This document shows, one piece after another, positions 25,178 through 34,003 of a stretch of 64,000 nucleotides of DNA (within the stretch, counting starts at the first letter, position 1; the number at the start of each line of letters is the position of its first letter). The stretch comes from Lewinellaceae bacterium. Lineage in GTDB: Bacteria; Bacteroidota; Bacteroidia; Chitinophagales; Saprospiraceae. The stretch lies in assembly GCA_020636135.1 (NCBI GenBank), contig JACJYK010000001.1, forward strand, positions 2,714,501 through 2,778,500. Direction: 5' to 3'. A program made the position numbers and the translations under genes. The notes under the pieces were generated by a model, which saw only the letters and a program-made list of their open reading frames with translations, was not told the DNA's origin and made no database searches.

Positions 25178-25584
25178 AATAGAGAGGATTAGGATATACT
25201 AAACAAGATTGTTTTTGCCTTCACCATCCGTAATTAAACCCTAATCATCCAATAGAATTCGTAGCCTGGCGCATTTGTGGAAGATTAGTAAGTGATTCGC
25301 TGAGGAGTCATAGCAAGCTAAGGCGACGACGTGAAGTGCTTGATAATGAAGCAGAAATGCGCACCTGCAGAATACTTTAATGGCTTCAATACAGCATTAA
25401 TTTACAATTTATTCGGCCCTCATTTAATCCATGAAGTGTGGTTAAAATTCTCACAACACTTTCTAATGCAATGCATTAATAATACCCTGATTTCAGTCCT
25501 TTGAATTCTTAATGTAGTCCGAATGAAAGGGTCTATTGCATGATTTGGATTAATTAGTAACGCTCATTCCATCCGGTTTTGCTT
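25178..25584. other. Intergenic region between convergent genes
   Basis: No gene is visible; the only structure seen is the 94-base element at 25269-25362 with inverted ends. The surrounding sequence is A+T-rich, without obvious hairpins followed by T runs. Confidence 0.5.
25269..25362. repeat. 94-base element with 8-base terminal inverted repeats
   Basis: It starts GCGCATTT and ends AAATGCGC, perfect inverted termini. The inside (GATTCGCTGAGGAGTCATAG and onwards) has no frame of use. This could be a miniature mobile element or dispersed intergenic repeat; no second copy exists in the window, so mobility is unproved. Confidence 0.35.
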
Positions 25585-27981
25585 TCATATTGATTGCAAA
25601 ACCTTGGCTTCTGCTTGCTTGATATTTTCAATACCCTTGAGCAGAGCGTCCGGGTTAAATGAAATGCTATCGATGCCCTGCTGAACCAAAAATTGAGCAA
25701 ATTCCGGAAAATCACTTGGCGCCTGGCCACACAACCCGATTTTCGCCCCTGACTTCTTCGCCTTCCGGATCACCGATCCAATGAGTTGTTTCACCGCGTC
25801 ATTCTGCTCGTCAAACAGATTACTAACGATCGCCGAATCCCGGTCAATGCCAAGGGTAAGCTGGGTCAAATCATTGGACCCGATGGAGAATCCATCAAAA
25901 AGTTCAGCAAATTCCTCGGCCAACAGCACATTACTGGGAATCTCCGCCATCACGTAAATCTCCAGGCCCGGATCGAGATTCCGATCAAGGCCATTAGCCT
26001 TCATGGCTTCGATGACTTTCTGTCCTTCTTCGATGGTGCGACAGAAAGGAATCATCACCTTCAGGTTCGTCAGGCCCATCGCATTCCGAACCGTTTTGAT
26101 GGCCTCACATTCCAGCTTGAATCCCTCCTGGTAACGCTCATGATAATAACGTGAAGCTCCGCGGAATCCCAGCATGGGGTTTTCCTCGGTGGGCTCGAAC
26201 GCCTTTCCTCCAAGCAGATTAGCATATTCATTCGTTTTGAAGTCACTCATCCGAACGATGACGTCTTTGGGGTAAAAAGCTGCAGCAATCGTTGCGATGC
26301 CTTGAGCAAGTTTATCGACGAAATAAAGTTCCTTCTGCGGATAATGGTGGGTCAGGTCCTCAATCTGAGCTTTCGTCTGATCGTCTTTGAGACTGTCGAA
26401 TTTGATCAGGGCCATCGGATGCACCTGGATAAAATGGGTAATGATAAATTCCATTCGCATCAGACCCACTCCGTCATTTGGATAAAAGGACAATTTGAAT
26501 GCCTGGTCCGGATCACCAACAATCAGCATCGCCTGGGTATCATCCGGTTTTTTCATATCCGTAAAATCGTAAACTTCCTCCTCAACTTCTACCTTTCCCC
26601 GGTAGATGTATCCGGTCTTTCCTTCGCAACACGATACCGTGATCGTTTCGCCATCGCGGATGTTGAGCGTGGCATTACCGCAACCTACCACCGCCGGCAC
26701 TCCCAACTCTCTCGCCACAATTGATGCGTGACTGGTCCGGCCTCCTTTATTGGTCACAATGGCGGCCGCTTTCTTTAGTACCGGATCCCAATCGGGGCTG
26801 GTGATGCTGGTGACCACAATCTCGCCCGGCTTCAGCTTATCTGCTTCCTGAGGGGAAGGCAACAACCTGGCGACTCCGGTAGCTACTTTGCTACCAATAG
26901 CCTGCCCGGTAGCCAGGGTAGTTCCTTTTTTATTGATCTTATATGCGGTAACCCGGTAAGGGTTTCTTTGGGAATGTACGGTCTCAGGTCTGGCCTGGAC
27001 GATAAACAATTCACCGCTCTCTCCATCTTTGGCCCATTCAATATCCATGGGTTTCCCATAATGATCTTCAATGATCAATGCCCAGCGGGCCAGTTGCTCA
27101 ATTTCAGGATCACCAAGTACAAAATGCGCTCTTTTATCCGGAGGTGTCGACGTATTTACTACCGGCGATTTCGAATGTGCATCCGGGGCATAGATCATCG
27201 TCTTTGCTTTTTCACCCAATTTTTTCTGAATGACCGCCTTTTTATTCTTCCGGAGTGAGGGTTTAAAAACAAAAAATTCATCAGGAGTCACTGTGCCCTG
27301 AACGATATTTTCTCCAAGCCCCCAAACACCGCTCAGGTGAACGATATCCCGGAAGCCTGATTCAGGTTCCAATGTAAATCCGACACCGGAACATGCCAGA
27401 TCCGAACGAACCATTTTCTGCACACCTACCGACAGCGCTATGCTCTCATGGGCAAAGCCATTGTCCTCCCGGTATTTTATAGCCCGGTCGGTGTATAGGG
27501 AGGCAAAACATTTCCTGACGGCAGTAAGCAGGTGTTGCGTCCCCCGGATGTTGAGGTAGGACTCATGTTGACCGGCAAAGCTGGCCTGCGGCAGGTCCTC
27601 AGCGGTGGCACTACTGCGCACGGCAACAGCAAATTGATCAGCCGTACCGCCTAGTTCCTGGTAACCTTTGGTGATTGCTTGGGCCAGATCAGCAGGAAGA
27701 TCAGCATCAAGGATCAGGTTCCTGGCTTGCTTTCCGATTGCTCCCAGGTTGGTGAACTGTTTCTTATCCAACTGTTTCATCAACTCAATAAGTGGCTGGC
27801 GGAGACGGTTTGTATCTAAAAATTCCCAAAAGGCCAATGCCGTTGTGGCGAATCCATCAGGAACCCGCACACCCTGCGCAGACAATTCAGAAAACATTTC
27901 ACCCAATGAAGCATTTTTTCCACCCACCTGAGGAACATCAGCCAGATGAATATCCCGGAATTTCTTAATCACTGAATTCAT
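25585..27981 (-). CDS. ppsA: Phosphoenolpyruvate synthase (pyruvate, water dikinase)
   Basis: The 798-residue product has the usual PPS order. The N-terminal ATP-grasp half (residues 1-345) shows VGGKNASLGEM, AVRSSATAEDLPQASFAGQ and an FIVQARPETVHS end. The phosphohistidine swivel domain (about 380-460) has GGRTSHASIVARELGVPAVVG, in which His is the carrier. The C-terminal PEP/pyruvate barrel has FRGASRYYHE, GSNDLTQLTLG and GLCGQAPSDFPE with the catalytic Cys. It makes PEP from pyruvate, ATP and water for gluconeogenesis, as expected for a bacterium that also degrades amino acids (tryptophanase nearby). It is a single gene; a perfect palindrome lies 137 bases upstream. Confidence 0.96.
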   Translation of the reverse strand: MNSVIKKFRDIHLADVPQVGGKNASLGEMFSELSAQGVRVPDGFATTALAFWEFLDTNRLRQPLIELMKQLDKKQFTNLGAIGKQARNLILDADLPADLAQAITKGYQELGGTADQFAVAVRSSATAEDLPQASFAGQHESYLNIRGTQHLLTAVRKCFASLYTDRAIKYREDNGFAHESIALSVGVQKMVRSDLACSGVGFTLEPESGFRDIVHLSGVWGLGENIVQGTVTPDEFFVFKPSLRKNKKAVIQKKLGEKAKTMIYAPDAHSKSPVVNTSTPPDKRAHFVLGDPEIEQLARWALIIEDHYGKPMDIEWAKDGESGELFIVQARPETVHSQRNPYRVTAYKINKKGTTLATGQAIGSKVATGVARLLPSPQEADKLKPGEIVVTSITSPDWDPVLKKAAAIVTNKGGRTSHASIVARELGVPAVVGCGNATLNIRDGETITVSCCEGKTGYIYRGKVEVEEEVYDFTDMKKPDDTQAMLIVGDPDQAFKLSFYPNDGVGLMRMEFIITHFIQVHPMALIKFDSLKDDQTKAQIEDLTHHYPQKELYFVDKLAQGIATIAAAFYPKDVIVRMSDFKTNEYANLLGGKAFEPTEENPMLGFRGASRYYHERYQEGFKLECEAIKTVRNAMGLTNLKVMIPFCRTIEEGQKVIEAMKANGLDRNLDPGLEIYVMAEIPSNVLLAEEFAELFDGFSIGSNDLTQLTLGIDRDSAIVSNLFDEQNDAVKQLIGSVIRKAKKSGAKIGLCGQAPSDFPEFAQFLVQQGIDSISFNPDALLKGIENIKQAEAKVLQSI

Positions 27982-28117
27982 GATATCGGATTTGAAGAAG
28001 TATTAATTGGAATGACAATGAACCCATCAGGATACACCTGACAGGGCATGACCAGATACACGTATATTTTATTTCGGAAAATGAAACGGAGTGGATAGTC
28101 GATTGTCCTATTTCACT

Positions 28118-28134
28118 ATAAGATTTCATCTTAT
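28118..28134. promoter_or_regulatory. Perfect 17-base palindrome upstream of ppsA
   Basis: ATAAGAT-TTC-ATCTTAT is a perfect inverted repeat in the 372-base gap (27982-28353) between ppsA and the Nudix regulator, both transcribed leftward. It could be an operator for ppsA or a transcript hairpin after the regulator gene, though no T run follows. Nothing else is visible in the gap. Confidence 0.35.
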
Positions 28135-28353
28135 CTCTTCACAGAACATCCACTAACTTAACTATTCAACACATTAAGTCTGAAGAGTGTTCGGGGCAGC
28201 CCAGCATTTGAAGGACGCATCGCCAAAATTGTCGACTTATTTTGCTTCTTCCATTTTTTATCACTCTATTGGAGCTTATCGGACTGTCTGCATTCCTGAA
28301 TGAGGCTTCAGCTAAACATCCGGTCGAGAGTTTACTGGCAGACTATTGAAAAA

Positions 28354-29052
28354 TTATTTCATCTTAAAAACAAAGCCGTCATCCATCTTGCGCAGGTATT
28401 TTTCCTGGTTAAAACGGTAGAGGAATGACCCTTTTCGTGAGGAAGTTTTGTCCTTTTCATCCAGCTTTTCGAGGACATCCAGGCTATTGATCTTCTTATT
28501 GAAGTTGCGTTTGTCCAGTTCTTCGGAATAGATGGCTTCATATAACTTCTGTAACTGGCGCATGGTGAATTTTTCCGGCAACAGTTCAAAGCCAATCGGA
28601 TTGGTAGCCGCACGACGCCGCAGCCGCCGGATTGCTCCTTCCACCATCTGGTTGTGGTCAAAAATGAGAATGGGTTTGCGGTTGATGGAAAACCATTTGG
28701 CACCGTAATTCTGAATGAGGTGCTTGTCGTGATCTTCGATGTTGATCAGAGCAAAATAAGCCACCGATAAGGTCCGGGCTACCGGGTCCCGATCAACTTT
28801 ACTAAATACCCGCAATTGTTCCATGTAGATATTCCGCAGACCGGTCAGATCATACAATACCCGTATGGCAGCATCATCCAGCGTCTCATCGTGGAGCATA
28901 AACCCGCCCATCAGGGACCACTTGCCCAGTTCGGGTGGAATGTCGCGTTTGACCAATAATAGCTTTAACTCTTCTTCCTGCTGATCGAAACCGAAAATAA
29001 TACAGTCGACTGCTACCAGAACCTTATTCTCAGCACCATAGTAGTTCCGCAT
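28354..29052 (-). CDS. Nudix-fold transcriptional regulator (NrtR/AraR-like)
   Basis: The 232-residue product has a Nudix domain at residues 8-140 and a C-terminal winged-helix DNA-binding domain (about 150-230, MRQLQKLYEAIYSEELDKRN). The Nudix box is degenerate: GGFMLHDETLDDAAIRVLYD keeps the glycines but lacks the REXXEE glutamates that bind metal, so it is a sensor rather than a hydrolase. This is the plan of NrtR and of the Bacteroides arabinose regulator AraR. It is divergent from the GH127 beta-L-arabinofuranosidase gene, which supports control of arabinan or arabinoside use, with L-arabinose as the likely effector. The regulated genes are inferred from position. Confidence 0.85.
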   Translation of the reverse strand: MRNYYGAENKVLVAVDCIIFGFDQQEEELKLLLVKRDIPPELGKWSLMGGFMLHDETLDDAAIRVLYDLTGLRNIYMEQLRVFSKVDRDPVARTLSVAYFALINIEDHDKHLIQNYGAKWFSINRKPILIFDHNQMVEGAIRRLRRRAATNPIGFELLPEKFTMRQLQKLYEAIYSEELDKRNFNKKINSLDVLEKLDEKDKTSSRKGSFLYRFNQEKYLRKMDDGFVFKMK

Positions 29053-29100
29053 GGGATGAATCCTTGATTTTATATTGTTTTGCCAGTTCTAACCTGATTG

Positions 29101-29116
29101 CCATTCCAGCGAATGG
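29101..29116. promoter_or_regulatory. Palindrome in the regulator-GH127 divergent region
   Basis: CCATTC-CAGC-GAATGG is a perfect inverted repeat with 6-base arms, 48 bases upstream of the Nudix regulator's start and in the 295-base region between the divergent genes. It is a candidate operator for that regulator; the match to a known AraR site was not tested. Confidence 0.35.
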
Positions 29117-29347
29117 AATTTCTTACTGACCATGAATATAAAGGTTTCCGCTAAACGATTTCCCTCCAGTCAGGGTGAAATACCGCAGTATAACCATAAC
29201 CGGAACCAAATCGAAACCCCGGAGTCCCTGGAATACATAATCTGACCCGAAAACCCAATGACCCAATTTGGACATTTCAGCATTTACGAGTACTTTGGTT
29301 AATTGTCGTTCGCACACTTTTAATCCTAGTCCAAACGAACCATTTCA

Positions 29348-31348
29348 ATGCGTCCTCATCCCGAACTGAAATTTTATCGTGCCGTCAACTTCCTGTTGAT
29401 TACTGTTTTCGGCACATTTATCTCCTGCCAGCAAGCCGATCAAAACCAGCCACCTGAAGGAACGGCAGTTCTGGCAGATTATCCGATCCAGCCGGTGGAC
29501 ATCCGACAGGTCAAACTGACCGACCAGTTTTGGTTACCCATCGTGGAACGATTGCAAGAAAAAACCATCACTTACGCGCTTCAAAAATGTACGGAAGAAG
29601 GCCGTCTGGATAATTTCCTGATCGCCGGAGGTAAAAAAGAAGGTACCGTCCGGGGTGCCATGCCCTTTGACGATTCCGATATCTATAAGATCATTGAAGG
29701 AGCTTCCAACTCTTTGATCAGTTCCCCGGACCCGCAGTTGGAATCACTGCTGGACTCCCTGATTGCCATCATTGCGATCGGACAGGAAGCAGATGGATAC
29801 CTGACGACCTGGCGTACCATCAATCCCGCAAAACCACCTGCCGAGTGGGTCAGTGTCAAAGAGGGGAAACGCTGGGAATCTCTGGGAGCCAGCCATGAGT
29901 TGTACAACGCCGGGCATTTGTACGAAGCAGCAGCGGTTCATTTTCTGGCCACCGGGAAGCGGAATTTTCTTGACATCGCCCTCAAAAACGCCGACTTGAT
30001 GGTTCAAACATTTGGTCCCGGCAAGCTGGAGCAAGTACCTGGCCATCAGATCATTGAGACCGGATTGATCAAGCTGTACCGGATAACCCATAAAGAGGAT
30101 TACCTCAAACTTTCCAAATATTTTCTGGATGCTCGAGGCGATTCGACCATGCATCATCCGTTGTATGGCGAATATTCCCAGGACCACATTCCGGTTACCA
30201 GACAGGATGAGGTCGTGGGTCATGCAGTACGGGCGATGTATATGTACGCCGGAATGACCGACATAGCAGCCATTTATCGGGACACTGCATATGGAGCAGC
30301 CGTAACCCGGCTTTGGAACAATATGGTATCCAGGAAAATGTATATCACCGGTGGTATCGGCGCCCTCCATCAGGGGGAAGCTTTCGGTGCAGATTACGAA
30401 TTGCCCAATCAAACGGCTTACAATGAAACCTGTGCATCCATTGGAGATGTCTACTGGAACCAAAGGATGTTCATGCTCTTCGGAGATAAGAAATATTACG
30501 ATGTCATCGAACGCACCCTGTACAATGGACTGATTTCTGGAATTTCACTGGATGGCACCCATTTCTTTTACCCGAATGCATTGGAATCTGATGGCGTTTA
30601 TACGTTCAACCAGGGAGCATGCACCCGCAAATCGTGGTTCGACTGTTCCTGTTGTCCGACTAATCTGATCCGGTTCCTCCCGGCTGTATCCGGCCTGATC
30701 TATGCCCGGAAGGATCATGACCTCTACGTAAATCTTTTCATTGGAAGTGAAGCAACCATTGAAGTTGATGGTCAGCCGGTCCACATTACCCAAACGACCA
30801 ATTATCCCTGGGATGGCAAGGTAGAACTTAAAGTAACCACAGAAAAACCGGTTGATATGCAGCTAAAGCTTCGCCTCCCGGGCTGGGCCAGCGGCGAAGT
30901 CTTACCTTCCGACCTATACCATTACACTACCACGGCACCCGCGCCTCCCGTGATCATCTTTGACGGAAAGCAAGTCCCCTACGACCTGACTGAAGGCTAC
31001 ATCAGCACCCGGCAGGTCTGGAGTGGCACCCATTCCATACAGGTTGAATTCCCGATGAAAGTCCAGCTGGTCAAAGCAAATGAAAAGGTGGAGGCCGATC
31101 GTGGCAAAGAATCTGTGGAATACGGACCTCTGGTCTATGCGTTGGAGCAGGCCGACAACCCTAGCATCGACCAATTGAAATTAAGCCCGCAGGAGCGTTT
31201 CGAAGTTACGTACGATCCCACCCTATTAGGTGGAGTGAATACCATTCAGGGTGAGAGCGCCGCGGGAAGATTTACTGCAATACCTTATTATGCCTGGTCT
31301 AACCGCGGTGTGGGAAAAATGAAAGTGTGGTTACCCTTTTCCGACTAA
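29348..31348 (+). CDS. GH127-family beta-L-arabinofuranosidase (DUF1680), lipoprotein
   Basis: The 666-residue product has a lipoprotein signal (lipobox FISC, Cys about 27). The (alpha/alpha)6 barrel shows all the zinc-site elements of this family: the catalytic-acid region FGADYELPNQ, the E-x-C zinc pair in YNETCASIG, and the DCSCCPTN motif, which supplies the nucleophilic Cys and a neighbouring zinc Cys. ESLGASHELYNAGHLYEAA is the helical signature. These enzymes release beta-linked L-arabinofuranose, or related sugars from rhamnogalacturonan II, in the periplasm. The C-terminus is a beta sandwich (residues 480-660). The divergent Nudix regulator is its probable controller. Confidence 0.94.
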   Translation: MRPHPELKFYRAVNFLLITVFGTFISCQQADQNQPPEGTAVLADYPIQPVDIRQVKLTDQFWLPIVERLQEKTITYALQKCTEEGRLDNFLIAGGKKEGTVRGAMPFDDSDIYKIIEGASNSLISSPDPQLESLLDSLIAIIAIGQEADGYLTTWRTINPAKPPAEWVSVKEGKRWESLGASHELYNAGHLYEAAAVHFLATGKRNFLDIALKNADLMVQTFGPGKLEQVPGHQIIETGLIKLYRITHKEDYLKLSKYFLDARGDSTMHHPLYGEYSQDHIPVTRQDEVVGHAVRAMYMYAGMTDIAAIYRDTAYGAAVTRLWNNMVSRKMYITGGIGALHQGEAFGADYELPNQTAYNETCASIGDVYWNQRMFMLFGDKKYYDVIERTLYNGLISGISLDGTHFFYPNALESDGVYTFNQGACTRKSWFDCSCCPTNLIRFLPAVSGLIYARKDHDLYVNLFIGSEATIEVDGQPVHITQTTNYPWDGKVELKVTTEKPVDMQLKLRLPGWASGEVLPSDLYHYTTTAPAPPVIIFDGKQVPYDLTEGYISTRQVWSGTHSIQVEFPMKVQLVKANEKVEADRGKESVEYGPLVYALEQADNPSIDQLKLSPQERFEVTYDPTLLGGVNTIQGESAAGRFTAIPYYAWSNRGVGKMKVWLPFSD

Positions 31349-31937
31349 TCCTGATCTGCTGTCATCCAGCATAATCAAGTCCGTTACTTCAAAAAAGCGT
31401 AAGCAAATTCCAGCTCAATATCATGATCTCCTAATGATCCAGTCTACTATACCCTCTCTTGGTAACGCATAGTAATGGAAACTCAAATTTATCCTGTGGC
31501 TTGCAACCAAAAGCAAAGCCTCCCCGGTAGTTAATTCCGAATAATCAGGGCATTAAAAGTAAATGCCTGTAAATGATGTAACCATGTCACCAATATGCAG
31601 CATTTCTACTGACATAATGTTTAACCGTCTTATTTATTCTTATTCGGTGGGGCTTTGAATAGTCAGATCCCCACCCTTTTGAATTTATTGTTTAATCGTT
31701 GGCACCAAGCGAAACCATTTGCGTGCCTGTTCCCGAATGAACCGGAACGAGGTTTAAGTAAAACTTAAGGTCATTTCGGAGGTAATAGAAAGCTTTGATC
31801 TTAATTTGGTTGAGTAATTTGCAGCTGTGAAGGCGCTTTCCGGAAGAAGCCGAAAGCCTTCCTGAACAGTCACCCGATCGCTTAACCAAAGGTTTTCTGC
31901 CTGTAACCTATCATTTGAAAGGGCAATGTAATCTGGT
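31349..31937. other. 589-base intergenic region without a gene; terminator-like hairpin at 31646
   Basis: No coding frame with recognisable content is seen on either strand. GGTGGGG (31646-31652) pairs with CCCCACC (31669-31675) around a 16-base loop, and CTTTT follows, so this may be a weak terminator, although it sits 300 bases past the GH127 stop. The promoter of the sigma-factor gene should lie in the last 150 bases, but no exact TAnnTTTG is present (TAATTTG at about 31815 is one base short). Confidence 0.45.
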
Positions 31938-32492
31938 TTGAATGTGAGTCCAACCAACCGACAACTGCAAGATTGGATCAACAAATGCTTACAGGGATCC
32001 CGGAAACATCACCGGCTCCTCTTTGAAGCATTTTACAGCGATGGTATGAACATTGCCTGCCGGTATAGTCGCAATGAAGAGGAAGCGAAGGAAATTCTGA
32101 GTAATGCATTTATCAAAGCATTTAAGAACCTCCAATCATTCAATACTTCACTCCCATTCATGCCCTGGTTCAGGACAATCATCATCCATAGCTCCAGCGA
32201 TTATTACCGATACGATCATCCTATGGTCAAAGATGAAATAGGCAACGGTGGAATGGACATCGCGGATACAGCCGGCACTCTGGATCAGTTGCAATACGAG
32301 GATATCCTGCGGCTGTTACAACAATTGCCGGATATACAACGGACCGTATTTAACTTGTATGAAATAGAAGGGTATAAACACGGAGAGATCGCCCAGATGC
32401 TCGGCATCATGGAAGGCACTTCCAAATCCTGTTTATCACGGGCTAAAGCAACTTTAAGACAACTCATTGAACAACTTAATTCATTCGAATAA
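31938..32492 (+). CDS. RNA polymerase sigma factor, ECF (sigma-70) family
   Basis: The 184-residue product has region 2 at residues about 25-95 (LLFEAFYSDGMNIACRYSRN, EEAKEILSNAFIKAFKNL, PFMPWFRTIIIHSSSDYYR). Region 4 lies at about 115-175 (LLQQLPDIQRTVFNLYEIEGYKHGEIAQMLGIMEGTSKSCLSRAKATLRQL), whose helix-turn-helix reads the -35 element. This is the usual two-domain ECF form. The next gene starts 9 bases later and encodes a membrane protein that should act as its partner or anti-sigma factor. Confidence 0.9.
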   Translation: MNVSPTNRQLQDWINKCLQGSRKHHRLLFEAFYSDGMNIACRYSRNEEEAKEILSNAFIKAFKNLQSFNTSLPFMPWFRTIIIHSSSDYYRYDHPMVKDEIGNGGMDIADTAGTLDQLQYEDILRLLQQLPDIQRTVFNLYEIEGYKHGEIAQMLGIMEGTSKSCLSRAKATLRQLIEQLNSFE

Positions 32493-32501
32493 CGGGAACA
32501 T

Positions 32502-33824
32502 TTGGAGCATTTCAACAAAATAATCCAGCTACTGAAGAAAGGTAAAACCTACCTTCCCGACGAAAATGTATGGGAAAAGGTCTCCGCACAACTTCCTCCG
32601 GAAAAACGTCCTTTCTTCCTCCCCTGGTGGTTTATTCCCGGCTTCCTCGTTGCCCTGGGGACGGCAGGCTGGCTTGGATACTGGTTAGCCATATCTTCCA
32701 CATCTTCCCTGGCCAGTCCTTCATCCGCTGGTGAGAAGTCTGCCGGGCAAAGCAAGGGTCCGGCTAATGAAACCAACTACCGGGATACCATCTACATCCA
32801 CGATACCCTGCTTCTTAATTCGTCTGTACAACAGGCTAATGCATGGCAGGAGAATGAAAAGCTGACACAAGAGCTGTCCCGATTGAATCGCCGGCTGATG
32901 GACCTGCAGGAACAGCTGGAGGACAAGAACATTCAATTAAGATCAACTCAATCTCAACTGGCAACCAGTGAACTCAATCTCTCCAACCTGATCCGGACAA
33001 ATCAATCAAATGATCAGCAGTCAACCACTGCTACGCTGGCCCATTCCGATCAAATTAAATCCAGTGTGTCTGATCCCAATTCAGACCAATACCGCCTCAC
33101 CCTTTCAGCACCCGGTGCGTTGCCATCACCCTCTATCTATCCGGCCAGGCAACGCATTTTGCATGGTCCTCCTTATATGGTTCATTATACAGAACCAAAG
33201 TTACGTCCATCCTACCTTCCGAAAGCCTACCGCCTCGGGCTCCAGTATGGCGCCGGGCCGATACCTCTCGAACACGAGATCCAGAATGGCCGGGAACCAT
33301 CCGGAGGGATTACGCTTGAGCTTATTTTTTCCAAAAACTTTAGCCTGGTAAGCGGCGCTGGCCTTCGACGATTCAGCGGAAAGTTAGGTGATCACGAAGA
33401 TGAATACATCGGTGTTTATCCCGCTTCGCCGGTTACCGACCCGAACCTGCAGTTTAAGGAACTCTACATCAGGAAGAAGTATTTTGAAATTCCGTTGATG
33501 GTCAAATATGCTTTGCCACTCAGTGAAAGCCAGTTTTTCAGACCTTACGCTGCGGCAGGTGTCTATCTGACAAAATCCCGGGGCCAGGAATTCACCTACG
33601 AATACGTGCAGGGAGGTTCAGATGTTTATGTGCCGGTAAAAATCCCGGCCGGCAAATTGTCCCTGAATACCCTGGGCGGACTGCTTGGTGTGGAAATCAA
33701 CCCGCTGTACCATCTTTCCACGTTTGCTGATTTTTCATTCCGGTACCAGTACAGTCTGAATGATAATGAATACGGATTTCTGCACGGGATAACCTTCCGG
33801 CTGGGTGCAAGTTTCGAGTTTTGA
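32502..33824 (+). CDS. Sigma-factor partner: one membrane helix, coiled coil and C-terminal beta-barrel-like domain
   Basis: The 440-residue product begins at TTG (32502), as no ATG is near; the start fits 9 bases after the sigma stop. Residues 1-35 are a short cytoplasmic helical part (MEHFNKIIQLLKKGKTYL, ENVWEKVSAQL) like the N-terminus of anti-sigma partners in this phylum. Residues 40-66 are a transmembrane helix (WWFIPGFLVALG to YWLAISS), 100-150 a coiled coil (LTQELSRLNRRLMDLQEQL), and 225-440 a set of beta strands resembling an outer-membrane barrel (RPYAAAGVYLTK, FADFSFRYQYSL, FRLGASFEF). An inner-membrane helix and an outer-membrane barrel in one chain is odd. Perhaps the helix acts as an uncleaved signal, or the beta part is a periplasmic sandwich. 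Confidence 0.7.
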   Translation: MEHFNKIIQLLKKGKTYLPDENVWEKVSAQLPPEKRPFFLPWWFIPGFLVALGTAGWLGYWLAISSTSSLASPSSAGEKSAGQSKGPANETNYRDTIYIHDTLLLNSSVQQANAWQENEKLTQELSRLNRRLMDLQEQLEDKNIQLRSTQSQLATSELNLSNLIRTNQSNDQQSTTATLAHSDQIKSSVSDPNSDQYRLTLSAPGALPSPSIYPARQRILHGPPYMVHYTEPKLRPSYLPKAYRLGLQYGAGPIPLEHEIQNGREPSGGITLELIFSKNFSLVSGAGLRRFSGKLGDHEDEYIGVYPASPVTDPNLQFKELYIRKKYFEIPLMVKYALPLSESQFFRPYAAAGVYLTKSRGQEFTYEYVQGGSDVYVPVKIPAGKLSLNTLGGLLGVEINPLYHLSTFADFSFRYQYSLNDNEYGFLHGITFRLGASFEF

Positions 33825-34003
33825 ATGTACTCGCCGGGGGCCTCCATGTTGAGCCGGTGATCAAGATGTGAAATCCCGCGTCAGCCATTCGCTCCATTCA
33901 TCGCTCTCATGGCGATTTCCCTGACAGAAGCTCAGTTGGACAAATTGCCTAATTTTTCGATACTGGTTATGGGTATCATGTAAAATTATGTATTTTTCCA
34001 GCG

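Noticed and set aside
29123..29317. 64-residue minus-strand frame between the Nudix regulator and GH127
   Set aside because: It lies in the divergent regulatory region and has no recognisable features.
31692..31984. Two overlapping minus-strand frames before the sigma factor
   Set aside because: No family features, and one overlaps the start of the sigma gene on the other strand.
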